This document shows positions 27,167 through 39,600 of a stretch of 64,000 bases of DNA, one piece after another; positions within the stretch are counted from its first letter, which is position 1; each line of letters starts with the position of its first letter. Source of the stretch: Platynereis dumerilii (Eukaryota; Annelida; Polychaeta; Phyllodocida; Nereididae); contig JAPTHN010000001.1 of NCBI GenBank assembly GCA_026936325.1, forward strand, positions 134,331,138 through 134,395,137, read 5' to 3'. The notes beneath the pieces were generated by a model. It saw nothing but the letters and a program-made list of their open reading frames with translations. It searched no databases and had not been told where the DNA came from. Made by a program: the position numbers and the translations under genes.

Positions 27167-27843
27167 AAGCTCAAAAAAGAAACAAGATGAATGTGTCCTT
27201 TATTTTAATAACCAAATGTAACATTGCTAAATAGATCCATTAGTCTAAATGGCTGTAAAAATGTTCCAAGCTTAAAGGAGGCCAAACTGGCTAATTTCGG
27301 TAAAGCGGAAAGTCTCACTTTGGCAAGATTCTCCAAATGAAAGGTTTTAACAAGTAGGGGCATGGAACACATTCAATTTTTTTCTTTCCGAAATGGATGA
27401 CTGCAAAAAATGCTATTTTATAACGGCAACCATTTGACGGCAATGATCAACTCGCTCCCAAGAAGCTGCAAGTCGGGTAACGAAAACTTCAGCGAGTGGA
27501 GCAAATCGCGTTGATACAACAAAATTGCAAGCGATGTCCACACTGCGAAAAAAGAAGTTTCATTCAGATACACCAAAATTATGCAAAATGGCCACAAAAA
27601 AAAGGATGAGTAAAAACTAATTTAATTATCTGAGTACCTTTCCAGGGCCTTTCCATGACATTCCAGGACCTTAAAAGGCCTCACAGACTAGGCGAAGGCT
27701 TGAGGTGATCATGGGATGCACCGAAAGACAGTAGGATGCCCTCCTACCATTCCACAAAGGTATCACCAACATGCACAGTGATGTACTTATAAAAGACCAT
27801 TGTTGTTCATTGCATGATGTTGCCTGCCAACTGAGATGTCCAA
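27167..27843. other. Non-coding stretch
   Basis: Moderately CpG-rich near 27420-27540. No gene recognised. Confidence 0.4.
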
Positions 27844-27973
27844 CACTCTAAAAAATGTCGGGACAAAATCGGTTTTTTAGATTCAAAATGGTTTTTCAAA
27901 AAACCATTTTGAATCTAAAAAACCGATTTTGTCCCGACATTTTTTTAAATTTTGTCTGAAATTTTTTAGAGTG
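27844..27973. mobile_element. Foldback MITE with CACTCTAAAAAAT ends
   Basis: The outer ends CACTCTAAAAAAT and ATTTTTTAGAGTG are exact inverses. Inside, two arms of about 47 bp (27850-27896 and 27898-27946) form an almost perfect hairpin with almost no loop. The right side has about 14 extra bases between the inner arm and the outer end. The near identity of the arms suggests recent activity or gene conversion. The first nine bases match those of the 3-kb element at 60818, which may be its mobilising partner. Confidence 0.8.
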
Positions 27974-28249
27974 AAACTGAACATTACACTGGCAGACTGA
28001 CGAAAGTGACATTAGCCTTAGAAAAAGTTTGGAAAAGGTCCTGAAAAACCAGAGGAAGGATGTGATTTGGTGCCACTTATGCAAAAAGATATTCATTTTT
28101 AATCAGGTTCACAAGGAAGTTATGCACACATAGCAGCCTCTGAGTCATTCATTAAATGACCTCTAGAATTACAATGGGGAGGGGGAAATAATCGACTTAT
28201 CCGCAGCGCAGTACACCGTGAGCGCAGAGGAAAGAGGTCACATATCGCA

Positions 28250-28410
28250 GGGAATGCAAACGTTACAGACCGTGAAGATCAGGACCTGGTCAGCAAATTG
28301 GGATAAGAGGCATAGCACTGATGCAAGGGATGATTGAAATTGCTGTCCAATATCTGTGCAGGTGACCCGGCCAGAACAGGAATTGAGCCCGGGCACGAGC
28401 AATTGCCTAA
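28250..28410 (-). repeat. tRNA-derived SINE, diverged
   Basis: Read on the minus strand: a B-box-like stretch inside GCCCGGGCTCAATTCCTGTT, then GGACAGCAATTTCAATCATC, a CTTGCATCAGTGC block and a TTGCATTCCC end. It is the most diverged of the copies that keep part of the head. Confidence 0.65.
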
Positions 28411-29119
28411 GAGCATAGAAGGAAGAGGTGGCATAATATATTACAAGGAGGCTGCGCATAGGTATTGTGCTCGATGCAGACTGCAAGTGTAGGTGCCGGT
28501 GTCTAAATCAGTATAGTGCCAAATGACTATAAAACTGATACAACCTTTGTACAAACTTTCACTTCTCCTCAGGTAGCAACACAAGACAATCAATTGTATT
28601 TTTTGGTCTTTTTTTCTTTCTCTTGATCTTAGTGATCTTCTCAATATCAACTTCACTGGTCTGTGATCCTGCAATAAAACCTTACACTTTGCTAATAGTG
28701 TAAGATATGAGTGGTCAGACTGGACTTGGACTGTCCAGGGGGTTGGCTCCAAGGGGGATTTGCACTGGTCACTGACCACATGACCATCCGATACTTAGCT
28801 ATTCTATAGATTTTTAATCAGCACAAAAGACTGGCCTGTATTGTAACCTGTAGTCCGAAAAGCCTTGCTATATATCACATAGGGGACAAAGTGTTTTGCT
28901 TTTAGGCCCCTTTTTGGTTCTTTACTGCTTAGGTGTTACACAGGTGACCAGTCCAGTGTCTTAAATACAACGTGCCAAGTTTATTCGACGACAAGCTAGG
29001 CGCCTCATTCCATTGCTATGTGCCAGACAAAAAGCGACAATTGATAGAAATTGGGCGGTTTCTTGTTTACAATCGAAGAATTCTTCTAATCAAGTATGGA
29101 AAGACCTGCATCCACTTAC
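28411..29119. other. Non-coding stretch
   Basis: Sits downstream (in minus-strand sense) of the candidate first exon at 29120. No clear partner exon was found. A 112-codon minus-strand frame (28441-28779) has no recognisable features. Confidence 0.35.
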
Positions 29120-29172
29120 CTTTGGTCCGCTTCCGTCAAACTGATCAGAGTAATCGCTTCATGTAAATTCAT
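29120..29172 (-). CDS. Candidate first coding exon, product unknown
   Basis: On the minus strand an ATG opens MNLHEAITLISLTEADQ and is followed by AAAG|GTAAGTGG, a strong 5' splice site, after 17 codons plus two bases. The surrounding 250 bases have more CpG than the background, as expected for a gene start. No TATA box is evident and I found no convincing second exon downstream. The opposite strand is also open here for about 64 codons, which weakens the call. Confidence 0.3.
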
Positions 29173-30319
29173 ATATTGAATCACAAGGCGAATTTCATGT
29201 GGAGGGGAACATCCCAGTGTCACCTTGATTCTGCCTTTCTGGGTTACTTTTGGCAATATCTACCATAGCTGTATTATCGTTAGGCTTACACATCCCAAAT
29301 ACTCAATTGTTCCTCATCCTAAAGAGTAATTCTTGCAGTCTTCAGAATGACATCTTCAAAACAAGTACGGTATACAGCTACAGGGCATAGGGCAGGACAG
29401 TTCAGAACTAGCCACATCACTGGAGGCCTTGGAGGGCAATACTAGAGGCCACGACTGGAGGCCAAAACTTTAGCCCTGGAGGTCAGGGGTGAGGGTGAAT
29501 TTATTACCTGGATCCTTCAGTTCCCAGCAAGTAGGATCAAAACCAAGAGGAGACCACGGTGCATTGGACAAGGGCAATGGTAACAGGACATCACTCATAC
29601 TAATGTGTCTACTGACCACATACTGACACAGACTGGACAATGGCTTGACACCATTAGTGTTGCAGGTCAAGTGATGCAGGATCCCCCTCAAATTCAGACA
29701 CATTTGACCAGCACACAGCAGATGCCACTGGCCAGCCTTGGTGATGGACAAAGAATTTGGCCTGAAGATTTATTCATAAGTGTTATCCAGCAACACTCCT
29801 GAAGCTATACAAAAATGTCAATGGACATCCAATTTTTCATCACTTTCATAAAGATAAGCAAGTTATAGAAGGCAAGGCAAGGACAGTATAGCAAAGACAA
29901 ATTGGCTGTTAAAATCCACACCTCTCTAGTCCAGTAAAGGACTAAAGGTGCAGTATGAGATCATAGAGACGAAAAATATTGGTGCATTGACTCTAACAGG
30001 GATGATATGTGTAGATTTCGCTTTTTGTCTTGGACTTTTGCACCACAAGGGTAATTTAGTTCATTTAAGCTGAAGGTGATTAGAAGAGGTAAACATTTTC
30101 TTCTTTGTACTTGATTTGTGAAAGTATTATAATCAACCAAAGTTCACTCACAAGACTTAGTATTTATTTGACAAAGAGTTAAAAAGTTGCAGCTCTAGTA
30201 TGAGCTTTCCCAGTACTGGCAGTACAAGCTGTTACCCTCAGCCACCAGAGCCCAGCCAAGCAAAAGCTAACCATGTACCAGCAAAAGCCTCCAGTCAACC
30301 AATGGCATGTGATAACTGG
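29173..30319. other. Non-coding stretch
   Basis: No supported gene or element. Confidence 0.4.
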
Positions 30320-30742
30320 TCATCTCTTCAGGTCTGAGTGAGTCTCCTTAAAAACTTTCGTGACAGGGAGGGCCAGCCTGTTGTTCCTTTGCCTGTTAAC
30401 CTTGCCCAAATAATTCCTCTGTCTCAGAGGCATCACGCCATCCAGAAATTCACGAAATTGCAGCAATGCACTTGAACTGGGGCAGGAGACACAAGCTGAA
30501 AAACTATTGCATGCAGAGCCAGCAGAGGCAGTTGTCATTATAGGAGACTAAGAGAAGGTTCCATGAGTCCCTGAGAAGATAAAGAAGAATTCCTCAGACA
30601 ACTCCTCACTGAACAATTCCAAATGAGTCCCAGAGTGGTGCAAATAACCATGTCGACTCACCAGACAGACAACTCTCAGGACAGTCATGAGATAAGATAG
30701 GAGAACTACTTCTGAACTACCTTCCACAGAGTCACAGCACAC
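30320..30742 (-). pseudogene. Weak candidate reading frame with one stop, product unknown
   Basis: On the minus strand two frames of 64 and 72 codons lie in register, separated by a TAG and two codons. The TAG is also the end of a TTCTCTTAG acceptor-like sequence, so the second part could be an exon of its own. That part begins SPIMTTASAGSACNS and ends in a basic tail (RQRNNRLALPVTKVFKETHS, then DLKR and stop). No family recognised. It could be a decayed exon, an exon after an intron, or chance. Confidence 0.2.
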
Positions 30743-32446
30743 CTAGACTCTACCTGTTATTAGCAGACATCAAAAGATTGTCCAAATATACACTGCTGTC
30801 TTGTTCTCACAATGAAGAGAATCACACATACAAATGAGAGCAAATCTCACTGCCTAAGACAAGGTACAACAGTCACATATTGGTCCTTCGATGAGTAACC
30901 ACCCTCGAGAAATGGTAGGGTCTCTCAAACGGGTGCGATACCTCTTTGGTACTTTTCAATGCCGTTTGTCGCAAAGATATTCGCCGCAGAGTCCACTTCA
31001 AGTTGTACCCATTTTTGGAACGTATCAAAGTATCTTCGAAAGATATTACAAATATCAGGTTATGATCACATTGACATTTTTTCGCCATTCACAATACATA
31101 ATTCACTGAATTGCAATGAAAAATTGATAGACTTCAATGAAGTCTACATTCTCAGACATTCTTACTTTCTCCCTTTCACTGACTTGCCTGCCAAAGCCTG
31201 AAATCAAACCTTTTCTGAAATCAATAGTTTTGATTTCACAGTACTCTGCAGTTGAGACAATACATTGGGATTCTGAACAGCATTTCAGCACTGAATCTGT
31301 TTAGAATCTGTGCTGAGAATCAGCATTTCTTGGAAGGAGCCTCACCCCTCCTCATCTGCCGTTTTGTTTGACAAATTCTTTGACCCCCTGAACAAATTGG
31401 TTGACCTTCAAAGGTGTGACAGAATGGGGTGATCCATCACAGGGGGACAGGTTTTCCTTTTACTCAGCCTCAACAATGGCTCGAGAGCCTTTGTGCAGTT
31501 GATGTAGATGCTGTCTAAACTCAAATTAACACGAATTCTTCCAGCATTCTGGAACTTAATCCTTGAGTTTCTTAACTTTCTTAAGACCCTCTGGGCAATG
31601 TGGGCAGACTGACTTTGTGAAATGATTCAAATGAAAGGCCAAACTTTAGAAGTTCACAGACTGAATGATCACACACAGAATCAGCAGCAAAGCTTTTGGA
31701 AAGGAGGAGACTTCAGATACAAAATGCAAAATGGAAAATTCAGCTGCTCCCAACTGATTGCTATCAATCATTCAGATTTTGGCCTGCCATATACTCCACC
31801 ACCTAGCCCTGGCTGATAGGATTGTAGCCATTGTTGGTTGACCTTTGATCTTATTTGATAGACAAACTTACAAATTGTCTGCCATTGTATGGATGTGTGC
31901 CTAAAATGTAAATGTACTCTTTGTATGCTTTGCTATTGGGTGATGACACCCCTGTGCTATGTGCATCCAATGAGTCCATTGGCTTTTCTTTGGGGACTTT
32001 AAATTTAAGTTTGGTCTGATTTGAGACTATAATAGTGTTCTGGTAGTGTATAACTGTTTAGATAGATAGATATTTATTCATGGTGTAGACTTGGTATGAG
32101 ATATATTAGGGTTCTTTTGGAGGTAATTTTTGGACAATATTTTGAAGTTTCCCAAGAGCAAGTAAAACAAGTGGACTCCTTGGCAGTGTTCAGTCATTAG
32201 GCCTATAAGTCTAAGGGATTTCTCTACATCTTAATCTGCATCAGAACAATGTGTCTTTCTGAATCTATTGAGCAGTGAACATGGGTTATTTAGAAAACTC
32301 ATTGGGTAGGTTAAAGAACAAAGATGACTTGTTATTTGTTTGTTATAAACCAAATAAATGGAGACTATAATAACAATTTTGTCAAATACTTTGAAAACAA
32401 TTGAACCATTCACCATTGCTAGAAGTCACACTAATGAGCACACACA
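30743..32446. other. Non-coding stretch
   Basis: A 64-codon ATG frame at 31622-31816, ending LPYTPPPSPG, is the most protein-like item, but it has no splice support. Otherwise nothing is recognised. Confidence 0.35.
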
Positions 32447-32735
32447 TAATTAGAAGACAAATGGAGTCACATGTCTTTGTTATTTATCAAATACATTGAG
32501 TCATGTCACTTCCAACATAGAACAAACAATGTGGCATTCACTCATTGAGTCATTGCAAAGAGGCTTAGGGTTGACTGTGGGACTGACTGTCATGATGACT
32601 GTATAATGAGCCCTTGCCTAATTACAAGACAAATGAAGTCACCTGTTGTCAATGTGACTTCTCAATGTGACTTGACAATGTGATTTGTCACTGAGATATG
32701 TCCACAAACAGTAATTAGATAAGTGAAGTCACCTG
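32447..32735 (+). repeat. Three diverged copies of an AATTA..AGTCAC unit
   Basis: AATTAGAAGACAAATGGAGTCAC (about 32451), AATTACAAGACAAATGAAGTCAC (about 32620) and AATTAGATAAGTGAAGTCAC (about 32711) start three diverged blocks. In each, ATTGAGTCATG and CAATGTGACTT words follow. This looks like an old tandem repeat of uneven length. Confidence 0.5.
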
Positions 32736-33193
32736 ACTGTCATACCACAGTCATGCATTGTTGTTTTTGCTATCTTGTGGTATCTTCATAACTACTATCT
32801 TAGAACTTGACATTCTGTGGACCAGTAGTAAATTCCTTTGTGATGCTCCATCAGTGGTTTATACATAAACCCAACGGAAAACTGTTCGAAAATTATCAAA
32901 ATACAATCTATATGACATTCTATGTGTGAGCATTGTATCTGTGTAATGATACTGAATTAATGTATCATTATCTTTGTATACTTATCACTGTATACTTATC
33001 ATTGACACATTGATGTATACATACATTGTCTCAAGTATACTGTCTGGTACTGTGTACCCCATACCTCAGGCTCATATGCTGTAAAACACAGTACAGTTAT
33101 AGCAATGCCATAAAGCAATAACATCTTAACTGCATCAATCAAACAACCTGTTCTTTCATTCTCTTTCTCTCCTATTGTTTACTTTGCCTCCAG

Positions 33194-33307
33194 CTGGTGG
33201 GGTATTGTCTTGGCCAAGTTGCTGCTGCTGAAACAGGTCCAATGGTCCATCATATTCACATTCATCAAATTCAAATATTGCCCTCCAACTATGAGCTCCA
33301 CCTACAG
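33194..33307 (+). CDS. Candidate internal exon, product unknown
   Basis: A pyrimidine-rich tract ends in TTTGCCTCCAG at 33193, a good 3' splice site. The next 38 codons are open and start LVGYCLGQVAAAETGPMVHH. They end LPSNYELHLQ at CTACAG|GTGATG, an acceptable donor. The exon is in phase 0 at both ends. The frame also stays open for another 32 codons, so the true end may lie further on. The peptide is not repetitive and reads like a globular protein. No domain or family recognised. No partner exons were identified nearby. Confidence 0.35.
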
Positions 33308-36300
33308 GTGATGGGTGTCACTGTAGGAGAATGTATGCACACCCTAATTCCCTTCAACATTGTCAATGTATCTGGGGCCTGTCTTCTCATTCTTTCATTT
33401 TGCTAATTCAGTTCTAAGAGTCTCATCCGCCCATCTCATACTGATGACACCAATTTTCAGATAACACTTTCAAATCTGGTGGAATTCGGTTTTGAATTGA
33501 GCTGAGATTTCCGACAGGTTCCCCCTCCCATCTTTATGGCATGCTCTGAGCTAAATTCGGACACCTGTGAACCACTGCAAAGGGCTTCAGCACTAAGACT
33601 ATTGTCTGGCACTGATGGGTCCAAATGTGGATTTAAACTTTCACCTGTTTCATTATCATAGTCCTGACTGAATATATGACTTAAATAAGGCATCCTGCTG
33701 GTGATTTAACTTTGAAGTAGGCAGTGTACCCCTGTGTGCATATCTAATTAGTTCAATTCATTAATTACCCAAGATAAAATAGGCCAATTAGGCAAATCGA
33801 GATTACAAAAGGATAAAGTCTCAGGCTACTACTGTCTCCAGTTATTGTACTGAAGAGATTTGGTCATAGGATGAGCAAATCTGGAAACACGGTCAAATAC
33901 AGTTTTAAGTATATTTCTCTTTGTAATTTGCTCCGAAGTTCTTAGGTCAAGTCCACCAGATTAATTAGGCCAATGGATTTTAATTAGAGAGAGAAAACAA
34001 CAATTGTGGACAAAAATCCCTGCTTATTGGACTCTTGGGTTCTATTTCAATCATCTCCGAATTTGAAAAAACAATAGTATAATTCTAATACTCATGATTT
34101 AGCTTCTGTGCAAACTTCCAATGGCAAAAGAAATGACCACATGATATCGCTTGAAGTCCATTCCAAATCACTTGCCTAATCCCTTGCTTAGTTTTCCTTT
34201 AGGTAAAAACTGAGAAATACAAGTTGATGGCGCCAAAGGCCATCAGATGATCAGATCATGGACCCTTTGTGATCAGGTACATTTTCCCTTTAGGCCACAT
34301 CTATCAATCCGGATATATCCATACATAGATAATTTTAGACTATTGTCTTGATTTCTAAAAACCCACAAAATGGTAATTGAAAAAAAATATATTGTAAAGC
34401 AGCTTTAGGATTCACAAGGTGATATGTACACAACTTGAGGGCTTGCTAAAAGTCATATGTACCTTCCTTCCTGTTTTAGACACTGAGCAGTTTACCCAGG
34501 TAAATAATAGTATTTTGATTTAGACTTTTGAGGTTGCCAGAAACTAAAGGAGTACAATTGGGTTGCCACTAAATTCCAATTCACCTGTGAAAACCATCGA
34601 TCAAAATGCCATTAAGAAGCAGAAGGAAAAGGAAGCTGAATGGTCCAGCACAACTACCACTGACCAGCCTAGCAAGAGCCCAGACCCCTGGTCATCAGTC
34701 ACATTATTTGCTGACCAGTCAGTGACCACTGACCACAATGGTCACCATCTGACCATTGGTCACATACTTTCAAAGGGAGACCGCTCAGAATAATTTCACT
34801 GAATTATTTTCTATGATGAATATGGCAACATCCAAAACGTCAAAATGTGGCACCTGATTCATCCAAAGGAAAGCAAATACAAGCTTACTAATGGCTGTCA
34901 AATACAGATATGGGGTACCATTCGGGTAGTCTCAGCACAGTGGTGTGGAAACTACATCTTTTATTTGTATGAGCCAGGAAATGTACTCTTTTTAAAAACA
35001 ATAACATACACGTTGCCAATGTGAAATTGGACATGGTTCTGACCATTTCATCAACGATTTTCTAAAGAACATCTCTGCAGGATTTTGGAGAATATGGTCA
35101 AGTAAGTCTGGTAATCCAGTCGTTAGGATGGGAACTGGGTTGTTTTTATAATAGAATGAAACACAAAGCAACAAATTTGTTATATCATATATATGTTGTT
35201 ACATATTTTCCTTCACCGAAGTTGCAAATAAAGAGTACATCATGAATTTATAATGCTTCAATTCAGGACCAAAATTTCGATGCAGATACACGTGGTAAAT
35301 TATTGGAGGCAAAGAGTCAGTCAGGCTGTTCTATGAATCAAAAGGACTGAAAATATCTAAAAGGCCCAAATTTATTGTCTTAGATTTGATACTACCATAG
35401 AGACATTAGTCTACCTTAATACAACTTTGACCATATATTCTAGAAAGACAACCAGTTTACCAAAATACCAACCTTGGAGGCATGCACTTGCAAGTTGCAA
35501 CCCTAAAACCTCCAAGCAAATCATAAAATACAGCAGAGGACCCACGGAGCACTAATGGCTTGTAATTGCCACCTTATCAACACCTGTTTCCGTCCTTTCT
35601 ATTATAATCCCCAATTTTCAGACTGGTCAAGAATATCACAGAGGAAGTCTACATTTTGAAAAGGTTCTTAGAATATTTTTGTGGCATTAATATTCAATGT
35701 AAAAGAATGGATCTTGTTTTGTTTCACGGTAATGGTGTTTTTTTTTCTCTTTCAATGGAAATGGAATGTCAAACCCAAGAAAATGAGAATCAATGAAGAA
35801 ACTAGAATTTCGATCATGAATGAGTCGAAGATTAGAAAGTTGGCCCAGAGTCTCAAGATGTAGTGTTGAATTGACATATCACATAATTTAACTGTGAGAA
35901 ATGTTGTTAATGCTGTTTGCAACCGTTTGATTATTTATAATCCCAGGACTTGTAACCATAGTTCTTCCTTCCATTCTTTCTTGTTTGCTTCCCTCCTACT
36001 TTTTTACCCCTGATGCATTTCTTCGTGAATCTCTCATACTTCCCTCAGGGGGATATTCATAAATTATTTTTTTTGCCAGTTAAAGCAAGTGCTTACCTCT
36101 TAACTGGTCATTCTACTGCCTTCCCAGGCATTGAATCCACAAATTCTTATTAATTATATATTTCTGTCCAGTCCTATTAATTGGTTTCTTTCTTTTTCTA
36201 GCCATATCTATCCTTTTTAAATATATCAAAATCTACCTATTTCTGTCCATCCATACCTATCTATCTTTCTAGTCAATATGGGTTATATGTCTACTTACTC

Positions 36301-36639
36301 TAAATCTACCAATACATTGTTTACATATGCACAAACAAAGTGTCAAGTCAAGACTGAAATAATCTTCAAGAGAACTAGAGGTAGTGTGGAGATTGAATGG
36401 ATCGCCTATGCTGTCCCACAGGGACTAAATGATCGCCTGTGTTACATAATACGCAAGCCAAAACCTTGTTTTGCGAATTTGATAGGGCAATACTTCACCA
36501 AGTTCACTAATACTAAGGAAATAATCCATCTCTTGCATGACAAATGGGCTCTTTTTTTTACGAGGGGGGGCGGGGGTTGCTGGGTATTTATGCAACAGAA
36601 GTTTGCCAGTATTAACTAGAATGGTGTGCATGAGAGACA
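33308..36639. other. Non-coding stretch
   Basis: Only short frames without splice support, for example 34563-34793, which carries a TGACCA word repeated several times. Nothing else is recognised up to the minisatellite. Confidence 0.4.
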
Positions 36640-39600
36640 TGGGTAAGTCCCCATGTCCGTGGGGGTAAGTCCCCATGTCCGCGGGGGTAAGTCCCCATGT
36701 CCGCGGGGTAAGTCCCCATGTCCGCGGGGTTAGTCCCCATGTCCGCGGGGGTAGGTCCCCATGTCCGCGGGGGTAAGTCCCCATGTCCGCGGGGGTAAGT
36801 CCCCTTGTCCGCGGGGGTAAGTCCCCTTGTCCGCGGGGGTAAGTCCCCATGTCCGCGGGGGTAAGTCCCCATGTCCATGGGGGTAAGTTCCCATGACAGC
36901 GGGGTAAGTCCCCATGTCCGCGGGGTAATTCCCCATGTCCGCGGGGGTAAGTCCCCATGTCCGCGGGGGTAATTCCCCATGTCCCCGGGGGTCAGTCCCC
37001 ATGTCCGCGGGGGTAAGTCCCCATGTCCGCGGGGGTAAGTCCCCATGTCCGGGGGGTTAGTCACCATGTCCGCGGGGGTAGGTCCCCATGTCCGCGGGGG
37101 TAAGTCCCCATGTCCGCGGGAGTAAGTCCCCTTGTCCGCGAGGGTAAGTCCCCTTGTTGGCGGGGGTAAGTCCCCATGTCCGCGGGGGTAAGTCCCCATG
37201 TCCGTGGGGGTAAGTTCCCATGTCCGCGGGGTAAGTCCCCATGTCCGCGGGGGTAAGTCCCCATGTCCGCGGGGGTAAGTCCCCATGTCCGCGGGGTAAG
37301 TCTCCATGACCGCGGGGGTAAGTCCCCATGTCCGCGGGGGTAAGTCCCCATGTCCGCGGGGGTAATTCCCCATGTCCGCGGGGGTAATTCCCCATGTCCG
37401 TGGGGGTAATTCCCCATGTCCGCGGGGGTAATTCCCCATGTCCGCGGGGGTAAGTCCCCATGTCCGCGGGGGTAATTCCCCATGTCCGTGGGGGTCAGTC
37501 CCCATGTCCGCGGGGGTAAGTCCCCATGTCTGCGGGGGTAATTCCCCATGTCCGCGGGGATAATTCCCCATGTCCGCGGGGGTAAGTCCCCTTGTCCGCG
37601 GGGGTAAGTCCCCTTGTCCGCGGGGGTAAATCCCCATGTCCGCGGGAGTAAGTCCCCATGTCCGCGGGGGTAAGTCCCCATGTCCGCGGGGGTAAGTCCC
37701 CATGTCCGCGGGGTAGTACCCATGTCCGCGGGGGTAAGTCCCCATGTCCGCGGGGGTAAGTCCCCTTGTCCGCGGGAGTAAGTCCCCATGTCCGCGGGGG
37801 TAAGTCCCCATGTCCGCGGGGGTAAGTCCCCATGTCCGGGGGGTTAGTCCCCATGTCCGCGGGGGTAGGTCCCCATGTCCGCGGGGGTAAGTCCCCATGT
37901 CCGCGGGGGTAAGTCCCCTTGTCCGCGGGGGTAAGTCCCCTTGTCCGCGGGGGTAAGTCCCCATGTCCGCGGGGGTAAGTCCCCATGTCCATGGGGGTAA
38001 GTTCCCATGTCCGCGGGGTAAGTCCCCATGTCCGCGGGGGTAAGTCCCCATGTCCGCGGGGTAAGTCTCCATGTCCGCGGGGGTAAGTCCCAAAGGCCGC
38101 GGGGGTAAGTCCCCATGTCTGCGGGGGTAATTCCCCATGTCCGCGGGGGTAATTCCCAATGTCCGGGGGGTAGTCCCCATGTCCGCGGGGGTAGGTCCCC
38201 ATGTCCGCGGGGGTAAGTCCCCATGTCCGCGGGAGTAAGTCCCCTTGTCCGCGAGGGTAAGTCCCCTTGTCGGCGGGGGTAAGTCCCCATGTCCACGGGG
38301 GTAAGTCCCCATGTCCGTGGGGGTAAGTTCCCATGTCCGCGGGGTAAGTCCCCATGTCCGCGGGGGTAAGTCCCCATGTCCGTGGGGGTAAGTCCCCATG
38401 TCCGCGGGGTAGTCTCCATGTCCGCGGGGGTAAGTCCCCAAGTCCGCGGGGGTAAGTCCCCATGTCCGCGGGGGTAATTCCCCATGTCCGCGGGGGTAAT
38501 TCCCCATGTCCGCGGGGGTAATTCCCCATGTCCGCGGGGGTAATTCCCCATGTCCGCGGGGGTAAGTCCCCATGTCCGCGGGGGTAATTCCCCATGTCCG
38601 CGGGGGTCAGTCCCCATGTCCGCGAGGGTAAGTCCCCATGTCCGCGGGGGTAATTCCCCATGTCCGCGGGGGTAATTCCCCATGTCCGCGGGGGTAAGTC
38701 CCCTTGTCCGTGGGGGTAAGTTCCCATGTCCGCGGGGTAAGTCCCCATGTCCGCGGGGGTAATTCCCCATGTCCGTGGGGGTAAGTCCCCATGTCCGCGG
38801 GGGTAATTCCCCATGTCCGCGGGGGTAAGTCCCCATGTCCGCGGGGGTAATTCCCCATGTCCGCGGGGGTAATTCCCCATGTCCGCGGGGGTCAGTCCCC
38901 ATGTCCGCGGGGGTAAGTCCCCATGTCCGCGGGGGTAATTCCCCATGTCCGCGGGGGTAATTCCCCATGTCCGCGGGGGTAAGTCCCCTTGTCCGCGGGG
39001 GTAATTCCCCATGTCCGCGGGGGTCAGTCCCCATGTCCGCGAGGGTAAGTCCCCATGTCCGCGGGGGTAATTCCCCATGTCCGCGGGGGTAATTCCCCAT
39101 GTCCGCGGGGGTAAGTCCCCTTGTCCGTGGGGGTAAGTTCCCATGTCCGCGGGGTAAGTCCCCATGTCCGCGGGGGTAATTCCCCATGTCCGTGGGGGTA
39201 AGTCCCCATGTCCGCGGGGGTAATTCCCCATGTCCGCGGGGGTAAGTCCCCATGTCCGCGGGGGTAATTCCCCATGTCCGCGGGGGTAATTCCCCATGTC
39301 CGCGGGGGTCAGTCCCCATGTCCGCGGGGGTAAGTCCCCATGTCCGCGGGGGTAATTCCCCATGTCCGCGGGGGTAATTCCCCATGTCCGCGGGGGTAAG
39401 TCCCCTTGTCCGCGGGGGTAAGTCCTCTTGTCCGCGGGGGTAAGTCCCCATGTCCGCGGGAGTAAGTCCCCATGTCCGCGGGGGTAAGTCCCCATGTCCG
39501 CGGGGGTAAGTCGCCATGTCCGCGGGGTAGTCCCCATGTCCGCGGGGGTAAGTCCCCATGTCCGCGGGGGTAAGTCCCCTTGTCCGCGGGAGTAAGTCCC

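Noticed and set aside
31622-31816. 64-codon ATG frame ending LPYTPPPSPG
   Set aside because: No acceptor, no partner exon, no family.
34563-34793. 76-codon frame rich in Thr, Ser and Asp
   Set aside because: Includes a repeated TGACCA DNA word, lacks a convincing acceptor, and starts without ATG.
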